Part shown: in pieces, positions 33,745-45,904 of the stretch
Numbering within the stretch: position 1 is the stretch's first letter
How the letters are laid out: the number at the start of each line of letters is the position of its first letter
Assembly (NCBI GenBank): GCA_015499995.1
Contig: JADNRV010000074.1
Coordinates: forward strand, 186,001-250,000
DNA length: 64,000 bases
Direction of reading: 5' to 3'
Source: Flammula alnicola
Taxonomy: Eukaryota > Basidiomycota > Agaricomycetes > Agaricales > Strophariaceae
Translations under genes and position numbers: made by a program
The notes under the pieces: generated by a model
The model's input: the letters and a program-made list of their open reading frames with translations, nothing else
What the model was told of the DNA's origin: nothing
Database searches by the model: none

Positions 33745-35166
33745 ATGGGAACCCGAGGTTACAAAGTCTATCGTCGCAAAGGCTGGTATCACAGGATCTA
33801 CAACCCCTGGGATAGTTATCCGTCAGGTATCATTGTCAATGCCCATTCACGATTATGAAGGATCTCACCCACTCGAACTTACAGGCCTAGGAATAGAATT
33901 ATGGCATGAAGTGGCAAGAGGCGAAGCGTACCGAACATGGCTCGAGGGATTCAGAGACTCATTGGACAAGAAACTTGAAGAATTGCGCACGGAGGCTGAC
34001 GCCGCTGACGATCCACAGGCCAGGTTCGATGAGTACGGCGATGAGGATGAGTTAATCATTACCAGAGATCGCCCTGAAAATGACCTCCACATCGAGTGGG
34101 TGTATGAGATAGATACAGACAATGAGATTTTTTACGGTGAGTGGCACCTCTTGTCCTCGGGAGGAGAAGATATTCTTTGTTACTGTTCAGTGCTAATCAT
34201 CATTATAAATCAGTCGATGGGTTTCCGCTCTTCAACCTCCAGGACATGCCTCCTAAAAATGTGTTTCTCCGATGCATTGGGTATGATTCATATGGCCAAC
34301 GTGCACATACCGCAGCTACTCCTATTCGACATCGCTATACCAGCCGCAAAGTATCTTATCCTCCAGTCTCCGAGGAGCTCGTTCAAGTGTACCAATCCAA
34401 GCACGCTTCCGGAGATGTCGTTACCTCGCTGCATCAGTTCGACGAGATTCTCGAAAACCCTGCAAAGTGCGAAATGGTTCGCCTACACTTCTATCAGGCG
34501 TTAATGGGATCCATCTTGAAATTCGGGAATGTAGGATCTGACATCCGTAATTTCGAGCTTGCTACGGACCCCTGGCCCCTGAGGAAGACACAGAAGCTAA
34601 CGACGTACTTGGTCCAGGTGGCTGTCGAGAAGCGCATGACTGACATGGAGGAGGAATGGAGGCGTGTTCCAGTCCCGAACGAGGATTCGTCCTGGCGGTG
34701 GTTGCGAGAGGATCTTTGTATGCTCTGGGGGACACGTCTTGACGATGAGGCGAATATGCAGGCCGCCGTAGCTGATCTTTTTACCCGGGTCATGCAGACA
34801 CCCCCCAAGGCCAAGACCATCGTATATGGAATCATCATCTCGCTATTTCACGTTGTCATTGTGCGCGTCGACCTCAGTGTTTCCGAGGGATCGTTCACAC
34901 ATACTGCAGCCCTGCAGTTTCTCCCTTCCTTCTATGCCAAGTCTCCGTCTACGCTGGGAATAACAGCAGTTATTCGGCTCGGATATGCTCTTCTCTGCCA
35001 CGACCTCGACAATCTTCCCAACTCTCCAACGTATTTTGGGGAACATACAGTGCCCATCACCACCTCGCATCACCTGGTTTGGCAGGGAACAAACAAAAAC
35101 ACACATTTGATAACTACATTTTCCCGGATACCCCAAATTTGTCAAAAACACCGGGAATGGGCTTAG
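33745..35166 (+). CDS. Uncharacterised Agaricomycete protein (MGTRGYK family)
   Basis: Exons 33745-33826, 33885-34136 and 34214-35166. The ATG at 33745 was chosen because MGTRGYKVYRRKGWYHRIYN plus PWDSYPSG joins across the first intron (GTATCA...TTACAG) to LGIELWHEVARGEAYRTWL, the layout I remember for a basidiomycete-restricted family without assigned function. Residues about 35-105 are charged and helical. Then EWVYEIDTDNEIFYVDGFPL spans the second intron. The C-terminal half (YRTYTSRKVSYPPV-type, WRWLREDLCMLWGTRL, HTAALQFLPSFYAK) is mixed and probably globular. There is no signal peptide or clear membrane segment. The reading frame is intact. Confidence 0.75.
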
Positions 35167-35642
35167 ATTCATGAGGGCAATCATTGATGTGAATCTCAAG
35201 TCGATCGGACAAGTTTTCGAAATTCCGGCCTTAGAAAAGTGAAACAAACCCTAACCCTACGTCACAACCTACTATATAAGGTATGTTACAGTCACGGTCA
35301 CACTTACCGAAAGCTACCACCCAACCCTACAGAGCCGCCGGATCAGGCAGGAAAAGGGGATTTTTGGCCGAAAACCTCATAAACGTTGTTTCCTGCCTTT
35401 CTTCATCTTCTCTCCCTCAAATAATATAAAATTGGAGCCCTTTATTTTTTTTCTCAACCCCGAAAAAGTGAAACACCGTGGGAAAAAATGAGAAAACGCG
35501 TAAATCGCATTCTTTTCATGGGTTTCCTTCCTAAGAAAATCAGAAAAATTCTACAAAAAATTTCTCGGCACCAAACAGGAGGTGTTGGAGAGGTGGTGAT
35601 GGGCACTGTAGGCATCCTGGGAGCGTCGTTGGTAAGGTACCA
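35167..35642. other. Intergenic with a short telomere-like motif
   Basis: Contains AAACCCTAACCCTACG near 35247 (two hexamers only) and an A/T-rich stretch. A 73-codon open frame at 35488-35709 overlaps the F-box fragment in another frame and shows no family signal. Confidence 0.4.
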
Positions 35643-36086
35643 GTGGAAATCTGGACCTCGATCGCTGGGATGCTCTACCGACCAGCTGACCTTACCAAGT
35701 TTAGCTTAATATCCCGTCAAAGTAAATTCGCGGCCGAGCGCATCTTGTTATATCCGATGCTGGTGAGCGAGTCGTGGCCCAGGAAACCTGCTCTTCGTCT
35801 CGTTGGGTCCGCAGAGACGAATGTTCCAGATGCAACGCAGGTCGCGCGAGGTCAGGACATGGCAGATGAAGAATTCATTACACTTGAGGAGGGCAAGAAA
35901 AAATCCCAAGATGCCGACGACGCACGAGACAATTCAAACTTGTCTTCGGCTGCGTTTAAGATCGACTCGGACGACTCGGATCAAGACCTGGGATGCCACC
36001 ATCGGTTCCCACTGGCACTTCCGCAATGCAGTTTCGGAATCGTTTGCAATATTCATGAGGATCTGATAGCTTTCACCGCCGAGTAA
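35643..36086 (+). pseudogene. Truncated F-box protein fragment
   Basis: Starts in PVEIWTSIAGMLYRPADLTK plus FSLISRQSKFAAERILLYP, a good match to the F-box (SCF adaptor, Skp1-binding helices). An acidic, Ser/Asp-rich linker follows (DADDARDNSNLSSAAFKIDS) and a stop at 36084-36086. No in-frame ATG is obvious before the motif, and the leucine-rich or other C-terminal part normally found in this family is absent. It is probably a remnant, or an exon of a gene I cannot assemble. Confidence 0.5.
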
Positions 36087-36953
36087 TCAGTAATCAATTA
36101 GAAGTGGACGAAGATCATTCCAGTGGTTTACCATCATTTACCAGGAGTTTCAAAATTCCAGGAGTTTAAAAATCAGTTTTTTCCCCTCAATTCTGCTCAA
36201 AATTTACAGATCCTTTAGTTTCTATCTACTGTTTACGAATATCAATTTTTCAAAATAGGTATGTAGCCTCACGGATTAGATGAGCCTTCTTCTGCATAGC
36301 TTCAGCAGATGGACATCAATTCCTTTGCCGAATCACCTTGAGGCTCTCCAAGGAGGCGACAATAACATGGCACTCATATATATAAAATGCGAAGAAAAAT
36401 GAAATAAATCTATATGCATCTATGCAGAGACTCGAGGATACATGACTCTGACTTCCTTCAGCTCTCTGCTAGGTTGAGCGGCGAGCCTCGTGCGTTCGCG
36501 TCTTTCATAGTTTGCGCCGAATCCGCCCCTGGATACGTTAACGTTGAGATACGCCTTTCCTCACGACGCATACAATTTCTCCTGTCAATAATAATAATAG
36601 CATTCATATTCGTCCTTCGACTCAGAGAGCGAAGAAGCGAGGGCGCATTGACATGGAGCGACCACGGTTTCAATTACATATTCTAGTCCAATACATTAGA
36701 ATGAAATATATTGCGATTGTGTCCCCGAGCCTTATTTATAACTAGCGAAGATGATTCAATCCCACTGACAGTCGCTTTATCTCTAATCTTATCAATCATC
36801 TGACATCTCTATTCCACTTTCACCTTCTTCTAGCCAATGCAAATTTGTCTATTACTGACCGTGGACACCATCAATCCAAAAGGACGGCCCATTATGCACT
36901 CCTCTTGCTTCCAGGCTCTCGGGTCACGGCCTACATGATCATGACCGAAGAAG
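36087..36953. other. Intergenic; promoter side of the small cyanase-like gene
   Basis: An open frame at 36414-36686 includes a hydrophobic segment (FLLSIIIIAFIFVLRL) but no recognisable family. Otherwise nothing until the TATA box at 36954. Confidence 0.4.
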
Positions 36954-36960
36954 TATAAAA
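36954..36960 (+). promoter_or_regulatory. TATA box of the cyanase-N-like gene
   Basis: TATAAAA, 99 bp upstream of the ATG at 37059. It is followed by a pyrimidine-rich leader (CACACTCCTCTAAAC..., CTACCTTCTTTCACAC), a normal strong fungal promoter layout. It suggests the small gene is, or was, well expressed. Confidence 0.6.
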
Positions 36961-37058
36961 GGCAGTGATTATCTGCCACTGCACGCACACTCCTCTAAAC
37001 AGATCCATTTCCTCCAAACTACCTTCTTTCACACAAACCCATATCGACTATCTAAGAA

Positions 37059-37464
37059 ATGGCACCCAACGCACAATGCGCCGCTCTCGCTGCTGCTAAG
37101 GAGAAGAAGGGTACGTCAATATCTGAATGCATATCTCCTAGAACTAGTATCGATTAACCGATTAACACCACTCAGGGTTGTCGTGGGGTCAGATCGCAGG
37201 CGCCCTCGGCCAGTCTGAGCAGCATGTCATTGACAGTGAGCCATTGACTACTTATCTTCAGGGTTATCAATGCAGTTCACTAACTATCTCAATCTTTTCC
37301 AGTCGTCACTGGCCAGAGCAAGCCTACTGAGGCTGAATTCAACGCGATCGCTAAGGTTCTTGGAATCACGAGCAGCGTACGTATATTTACCCTTGCTGAC
37401 CTTTCCATAGACCTGAACCTTCGTTCTACAGGTCCCACACACCGGCGTCCACGCGACTGTTTGA
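37059..37464 (+). CDS. Small protein resembling the N-terminal domain of cyanase
   Basis: Exons 37059-37110, 37176-37235, 37303-37376 and 37432-37464 join in frame to 72 codons plus TGA. The product (AALAAAKEKKGLSWGQIAGA, then LGQSEQHVIDIVTGQSKPTE and LGITSSVPHTGVHATV) follows the helical N-terminal domain of cyanate hydratase (AKEKKGLTWEEIAKAIG-type, ...GQAKPTPEE...). It stops before the C-terminal domain that carries the catalytic Arg/Glu/Ser residues and forms the decamer. It therefore cannot be a cyanase alone. It may be a stand-alone HTH/XRE-fold protein family of basidiomycetes. Intact frame, clean introns and a TATA box suggest a real gene. Confidence 0.75.
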
Positions 37465-40400
37465 AGAGCATATCTTGACAACCACTTTCTACCGTTCGCG
37501 AAGAAATCTAAGTTGATGTTGTAAATTAGCTGGTATCATTATACAAACAATCTTTATCACCATTCCAAGGAGATGATCTACTTATGCGCTACTAGACGCT
37601 ATAGTCATCAACTTCAACTTCGAAATAATATAAGCAGTCGTAGATTACCTGAGGAAGTATTACAGTATGTCCCACACCATGACGAGCGTGCGCTCTCCGG
37701 CGCTCGCTTCACATGGATCGCACTGCTCTTAGCATCACTTGGATACAAATACTCTACTGATAGTGATATCTTTGACGTCTTCCGTGGAGGAGATGATCTC
37801 GGCAGGACCCTAGAGATGGATCCAATGATTGTCAGAAATTGGGCGCTAGTAACGTTGAAGCAGTCTCCGTAAATTGGCGACTATTTCTTCGAGATGGAGC
37901 CAGTATCAAATTTATTGAACAAAAAGAGACGAAATTACGACGTGGACCAAGAAAGCAGGGAATATAGGACCGGTAGATGGTAGATACGGGGAGGTAAATA
38001 CATGTGGTTATCTGTACTACTTTCCAATTGATCATCATCTAATCTCTGGCTTTATCTGCTCCCGTTTTGGGTTTAGCTTACATACTATGTCTCGGTTAGT
38101 CTCTTAAAACAGACCTTATAAATCAAATGATAGTCGATTTGATATAATATAAGTGTCTCGGTCCCTTAAAACGCCAGCAAGTTCCAAGGCGTCTTATAAA
38201 CATCAAACATTCCCCGCTCTTTCGCCATCGTCAACTCTCTCCTCCATCACCATCTCATGTTAGATGACCTTATGATTGAAATGCGGATGGCCTCGAAAAA
38301 CCGGCCCTTTCGCAGGTACTGCCTTTGCCGGGGAGACTGCTTTCAGACTCCCATTGGTGCGTTGTTCCCCGACCCTCATCTGAGACGACCCTTCGAAGTA
38401 CTCATGGAGAACCAGGAGACTTGGTCTCTCTCAGGGCTCAGTCTCAAGAAGCAAGGGTGACCTCTGAAGTCATTTGGTTTGACTCGCTAGGATATATGCA
38501 GGGTACTATTGAACCGTCCGTGTGCGTGACAGCTCATAAAAGTACATGGCAAACCTCACAGGGTATGGTTCTTCTGTGTGGGATCAAATCATCCAGTCGG
38601 GTCGACATTAAAAATGCCTTGTCTCTTACTTCTTCGTCCTCACCAGCGTACGCATGTCCGGGTCTTCAAGTGTTTCAATTGGCCCTAATACTTTCTTTCT
38701 ACATACCCAACGAGGTCATCGCTGGATACTTATGAAGTAACCGACCATCATACATCATAGTATGGTCCGGATCATAGCAATCAGGATGATGCAATGCGGG
38801 ATACCTTCGGCATTTATGGGTCCAAGGCACTGCGGAACGTCACTGGAACGAACTTTACGGCTTGCTCATAAGACGCATCAACTCGAAGACCACAGTGGCG
38901 CACGGCGGATATTTTTTGTTCATACGCATAATGAAGTGTCAGAACCGACGTGAGTGTTCATATTTTTGTATCTAATCATCTACCACATTACCCTTCTTCT
39001 GACCGCCTACATTGTATATTTTCTGACCCCGCGGTTTTGCTTCGTTATCCCAGCTATTCATGGGTGGACTAGAATACTTCTTCTCCTATCCTAGTCGACG
39101 AAGAAGCTTTGAAGCCGACGCGTGTACTGGATGCCATACGTCTTTCCATGACTTGTCCAGCATAGTTCAGACGCGTTGCAAAAACGTGGTCTGGGGTAGG
39201 TCTTGGAAGGCTCTTCTTCGTAGGCTCGTGACCCTTGCCAGCGTCGAAGCCATCACGACCTCTCTTCATTAAATCAACACCCTCATGATTAACCACGCAT
39301 CAGGAATCATGCACAAGAAGCAGATAGCTTGATCACCCATAAACGATCGAGAGGCGAACTTCCCGGCCTCGAGCAGTGCGTCTTATCGTTCGACGAGAAT
39401 GGAAGGTCTCTCCCTCCTCGTCGGCTGCTCATCCTGAACTGCGCAAGATTGCTGGTATGGGTATTATGCTTCTCTGTAATGGGCGATTAGGATGTACGAT
39501 TCGGAATGACGACGTCTCTCGTGGGGAATCGCTGATCGGACTACCTTAATCTCGCCTCTGGCTGGCACATGCACCGTCAGGAACTTGCATGTTGTGAGCC
39601 GCATGCTACTAGCTAAACGTCTGCTCGGCGTCTTTATTGCTGGGCCATGCCCCACAGCTGTCATTTACTTTGTCGATACCAATGCCAATACTGGCATCGT
39701 CTCCGTCGACCATTCAGGGACCTTGTACACTATGTCGGCATTCTGCTCGCTGTACGCGCCCGTTCGTCTATACTTTATGCTCGGCTCTTGGCGGGCACGC
39801 AGTAGGGGATTGGCCGCGGACCGACACTTCAAACGCGATCGAATCCTAACATGAATTCCGTAAGTACACAGCGTTTCTTCTTGCCTCAGCTCAATCCTGG
39901 ATCGCAGTCTCTCTGGCCCGCGAGCTCTCTACTTCGTTCTGCCTCGAGGATATCGCTAAAGACTAAAAGTTTCTCTTCAACTCCTTAAGGTCACGCGAGC
40001 GCTGTACCTACATCTCAGTGCTGCATTATTATTTTTGGGTCTGCACGGATTGCGGCTCGGAAATCGGACCTCCTCCGTCTGTCTGCTTCTGCGTTTCAGG
40101 GGCTTGGAGTCCTGTAAAGCTTTGCTTCAGAGCTAGAATGATTATCGCGAGCTGCGCGATCGCGGTCAAAATCCACAATAGCAGAGTTTAGTGTAGGTCC
40201 CTGTATACCACAGTGGAAGTCTCGCTGTGTACGGTACCGTGTGGACTGGCTGCCGCGTGTTCGATTTTCAGGCTCTGGTCGCTCCCACCAGCCCCAAGCT
40301 CTGGCTCACCATTATACTAACGTCTATCATCTCTGCTCTTTTATCTCTGCTCTTTTATCCCTGCACGATATGCCATCTGCTCCCCCTCCCCGCCCTGCAA

Positions 40401-43400
40401 TTGTACGATGTGTAGCAGAATTTCTGATTCCCCGTGTCCACTACACCTAGAGTATACTTCCCTACTGTTCATCTGCTAAAGTTCTTCACGAATCAAATTC
40501 CAGTCTCGTCCCCGCAGCCCCGCCTGGAGCTGTATGCCGTCATATCGACACTATTAATTCAAGTTCCCGCACATCTGGTGCATACAGCTAATGAAAATTC
40601 GATAAATGCCGGACTGAAAGCTGCAAACTCCGATTGCGTTTTATTTATCACTTTCGCGAGGAACGGCGCTCGGCATTAGGAAGCTTCTTCGATTTATCAG
40701 TGGATTAGCTGGTCTTCAATGATGGCGTAGACTCTGTACTAAGTGTCCTTTGCAAGAAACCTAGTCTTGACTGACCCTGAATACTCGTTGTTTCAATTTC
40801 CGTGGACATGAACTTGTGCGTAGGCTTCTCCCTCCTCCTGAAGGCCCTTCTCCTAATCTGCCTTTCCGTAGTTCGACTACCTTCGTGATATCTTCATTCA
40901 ACAGCATTTTTAGGCCCTTCCTGTCTATGTAAGGTCTCAAGTTTCGCTGGAATATATTCTATTAAGAAGCGTCTATGACTTCTGGTTCTGATAATGCTTC
41001 AATCTCACAGGCATATTGATAGCACAGAAGTCAGTGCTTATAATTCCATACCCACATTCATATAGTGAACACGAAGGTGAAATGCCGTAGATGGGTGTGA
41101 TAATGTCAAGAAGATAATCATGTAATCAATTCAGCGGCAATGAGCGAATTTTGATGCCATGGCCTAAAGGCGAACTCGGGATGAAGGAAAGGAATTCTTG
41201 ACAAGGCATACCGTAAGAGAAGCTTCATAATCGTGAACAACTCAGCGACACACGCAATGATATCGTTATCGTGGGGTCGTGCCAAATGCCTGGGTGGCCA
41301 CAAGTTCGTATAACCACGATTGAGTTCTTCCGTGTTATTTTTAGTACGCTGGTTCATAGAATGCGTATTCTGGATGATACGCCTGTATAAGTGGCTAAAG
41401 CCTTTATGCTGAATAAAGCACACTGAGCCCTTCTACTTGACCCTTCGTTGCTTTTCAGATGTCATATATGGAGCGCGTCGGACCTATCTTCCTTGAATTC
41501 AAACTGAAAATATTCAGGCAGAAAAATCCCGTAGGTGAATGCATGCACGCGCGTCAGGCAGATTGTAATACTTGCCTTTTTGTTCCATCACGTCTAAGAA
41601 ATCTGGAGAAGATCTAGACATGAACCTTGAATAGCATATTGAAGAATACGCAAGCTTTTCGTACTGTCATCACACTATCTCGGATAAACTAGTGCCTGTG
41701 ATGAGAAGATGTACAAGATACTTGGATTCTCTAAATTATCATATCGCGCCGAAGCCACGACTTCGATTTCCGTGCGAGTATGCGATGCTGGTTGAAAAGA
41801 ATGTCTCTGGGCCGCGTCCAATACCTTGAAGTGTCGCCCACCTGACATTCTGCGTTGTGTGTGTTTGAGCTTGAGATTGGCGTTAAGGAAAACATGAAAA
41901 TAGGATATCATTATATGAGGATGAGGATGGGCTAAGGATGAATATTATAACCTACCCAACGATTGACATTCAGTCTGATCTTATTCTATTAACGCACCAG
42001 AGAAGATTATTGTGCGAATATGTACAGTGTAGCTATCGGCACGCCTCTCCTGTCAGATTTTTAGAGTGGATGTCAACTATCGCCCGCCTCGTGTGCTTTA
42101 ATCGCGCCAATTGTCTGTTTGAGTTCAATTCAACTCGGGTCTCGATGAATCATAAGCTTGAGCGACACATCCTCGACTTTAGCTCTGCTGTAATGAATGC
42201 CCCACAAGAGGTGCGGGGATGCGGGGGGGTGTCAATATGTCACATCGCGTCCGGAAGAAAGGAGGTACTACTAGTAACGGGGGGTATTAGTATACCAAGT
42301 ATACTGTCGTGACGTGGGTAGTCGCTGCAGAAATTGAGAGCGAACAAAGCTCGAGCACCGTCCAATCTCCGCAAAGGTATGTCACTGTGCACGAGGATCG
42401 CTATCACGGTGGTGTCTGGTTGAAATGAGTGGCGCCGTTATATAAGGCGTGGTTAACGCGTCGCGTCCGACACGCGACATACACGCGACATGTACAGCGC
42501 GCGTGCGTGTATCAAGTGACGTCCGTCCAATTGAATGCCCGTCGTCGGTCCGAGTCGACGTCGTACTTTGCTCATTCTCAATCCCCATGGCGCATGCGAC
42601 TTGGCTTTAGGACGCTGCAGACATCTCTGCATTATTACAGTCATAGATCTTGTAACCCGGTCCCCATTTGTTAAATAATTATAGCTCCGGAGCCTTCCAG
42701 CACACGCAGTGACTAGTGAGGTCCGGAATCCAGTGAAAGTCTAAAATAGGCCGGAGCGTCATGACATATTGATGTAAATACAATCTCTTTCTAATCAATG
42801 CCCTTTCGAGAATAATATTCAAGAGATTCCGAATATCGATATTTCATTTTGGCCCTACCATTGAAGAAATGAAGATCTGTATACATCCTGCACTTTGGTC
42901 AGCGGTGACAGCGTAGAAAAATTGCCTTAATTTTCAAGACAAGCCAGCGATGGGGCGTGTACGTGTGGGGATTAATGATGGTCGATTATATGTACGTGGA
43001 TACGCCACAGCGCGAGATAAAACCATCATAAATGCATGCCTCCTCGATTTCTATCCAGAGAACGAATGTTTCCACGAATTCATTGGTGCACGCGGCGCGT
43101 CGACACTGAGAATCCAGAACTTGAAAGCGAGATCGCACAGGCAACCAAAAATATGTAAACGTCCACTCAGTCCAGCCCATTAGGCGCAAGGATCTCACCG
43201 ATTGATACACGATAATCGATCACAGTATCATCCTAGAACATAACAGAGAGAAGAAAAAAGACAAAGAATAAACTATTAGTCACCACACCCGCTCCGATTC
43301 CGAAGCCCGCAATAAAATCGAGGTCCGTTCCGTCGACGTACTAACGTGCTTCGATGCACATGCCGATACCACCACTTCCACTTAGTCTGTGTCCAAGTAC

Positions 43401-45904
43401 CCACATGCGTATGTTTCAATTGATCCATACTATACCCACCCCACAGATACCGACGTCGACGCCGATTTCGCTGTGATGTAGATAGGTAGTAATCGATGGT
43501 GGACTCGTAGGACTTCCCAGTTGAGAAATGCGGTGATCCATGGTAAGAAAGTAGAGGACGCCTAGGAAAGGAAAACCGAGAACGGTACCAAGAGAGATGA
43601 TACATACATATCGATGGAATAGAAAGAAATAACGGAAAGAAGGAAAGAAGGAAAGAAAGGATGTTGACAGAGCATTTAAAGGAAGAATTTCGGGAAGACT
43701 ATTAAATAAATCGTCAAATACCTACCCTAAAACCTACGCACGCACGCGCGCAGTCGTCGTTCCCGTGCCGATTCTTAGTATATTCTATCCCGCGTCCGAG
43801 TCCGAGTCCGAGGTCGGTGACGCATCTCCGTCATGACATGAAAGCAATAATACCTCAATAACCTTGGCCCAAAATACGGTCCGTCGAGGCATTAACCATA
43901 CTTTTACAAAAATATGGACATCGAACGTGCCAGTATATCATCCATCGTTCATCGAGGTAGCAGCTGCGCACCCGCGGTGTAGGCTGTGGTCAGAGAGCTG
44001 TCAGCATGAAGGCCAAGGGGTAGGGTGAAGCCGGTAAACTGGCACCATCGGGCTATTCGAGAGCGTTCATCGATCATGGCCAGCAATCGCTACTACATAC
44101 CCTCGATCATAATCATAACTTGTTATATGGATCGTAGATGAAGTTGGAAAGATATACCATTTACCGTCGGCATATAGAGTAGTATACTATGCAGGTCAAC
44201 GCGAGACGAGTCACCCCGGCGACTGAAAAATCATCTTCACGACTCCATTCACGTTTATTATAAATATTCTAATCCATTATTTATGTATAAGTTTGGTATA
44301 AGTAGCCCGGGATCCCCAGTGCGTGTCCATAGAAATGAGTTATTTATTAACAACCCGCATTCGAGAGGCGGTGACAACACCGTATGTATAGTGGTCACGA
44401 CCACCAAAAACGGAATGAGAACGTGGAATAAGAAACAGGATAACACACCCATGACGGAGAACGGACGACGGAAGTATATTATGTGTTAGGAACTGGAAAT
44501 AGCAACGAAGGATAAAATAGGAAATGAATATGAATAAGTATGTTACAGTTTGCGTCCGTCATTTTATGGTGACCATATGTATAAGTAGGATTGTGTCACC
44601 CACAAACGGCGGCGAGGGAGGAGAGCTATAGTAAAAACCAAGAGTTGACTCGGGAACGCGAACAAATGCGCACAAATGCGGACACACGCGGCGTTGCCCC
44701 CCGCCGGCGCCTGATGGAAGGCGTGGGAGGCGATTCGACAGTTCCGCTGCGCATCCCGGAGTTGTGCTGACTACTCTGGCTGGGTCGCTGACTGATGCTT
44801 GCGCATGTAGACAGGTTCCAATTGGATACGACGCGTCGATGATGTGGGCTTTCGAGTTCCAGCGAATTCTGGGGTTAACAAGATTGCTGACTGACCGACT
44901 GTCAATGTCATGTTTTTTCGCCCGGGCTTAGACTGGATTTTGCGGGGGTGATGTGTGCTTAGAGGGGCGCGGAGAAGGCTGCGAAGCGGGGAGAAGGCGC
45001 TGGAAGTTGGAGGGCGTAGGGCAAGCATACGTACTTATGCGACCTTGATGAGTGTATTTACGATTGCCAGAAAAGGAGGCGGAGGCGGAGGCGGAGAATT
45101 GGGAAGGCGGGATATGACGCGACGAGGCCCAGAGAGAAACAAAGACCAGAGCTAGGGATTCGAATTGGGTGGGACGTTTGTGTCGGCTGCTTTTATGCAT
45201 GGCATCGATTTTAGGTTCGAGGCCACGGTGTGTCAGTAGTCCAAGGATGGTGAAAGGGGTGATACTTATAGTGCAGTTCTATTGTTACTGATGACGAATG
45301 GATTGATGCACCGAGCGTCTCGGAACGGAGAGCTGAATGCAATAGGTAACTGGTGAGATAAATCACGAAGTGGCGCTGGAGTCGAGAGGAGGATAATGCA
45401 CACTTTGATCGGAGGAAAGGGCGGGACCATTTCTGTGTGGGGACACAGTCCATTTATAACGAACGCGCCACGTCAAGGGGATATGATGGATGGGCTGACC
45501 TCGTGTTTCAGCGTTCGGCGTTCCCGCGCTGGACGTGGCACGAGGTTCGTTGCCGAGAAGCCAAACTCGGGTTTTGTTTGGCTACCCTAACCCTACCATG
45601 TGTTTATTATTCACTGGCAAAAGACACAGACGACCTGCAGGCAAGTAGATCTTGGATAGGGAGTGAAAGGGCCGATACGCATCTGTCAGATAGATCTCAT
45701 GAAAGAAAAGGGAAATGAAAAGCAGGAGGAGAGGGAGGTTGATTGTTTGTGAAGCAGTGCCTATCCTAAAGGGGAAGAGAGGCATTTGGTATTTATCGAT
45801 GATTGGAAAGAGTGCAAGCGACAAATTTCCCCTTCGCCCTATTTTCGCAATTTTCTATTTCTTACGCCCACCCACCCTAGCGGTGCTCTCAACCGTCAGG
45901 CCAA
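37465..45904. other. Gene-poor region, no recognisable gene
   Basis: More than 8 kb with only short open stretches. Some look mildly protein-like but lack any motif: 37573-37872 plus, 38257-38735 plus, 39585-39854 plus, 41118-41423 minus. On the minus strand 43605-43270, hydrophobic pieces occur (LGTVLGFPFLGVLYFLTM and FIAGFGIGAGVVTN) that could be exons of a small membrane protein, but I could not assemble them. A GGAAAGAA microsatellite lies near 43630. The last part (45700-45904) is the promoter of RING gene 3, pyrimidine-rich just before the ATG. Confidence 0.4.

Noticed and set aside
35240..35262. CCCTAACCCTA, telomere-like
   Set aside because: Only two hexamers, flanked by unique DNA. 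A similar pair occurs at about 45585, so there is no interstitial telomere array.
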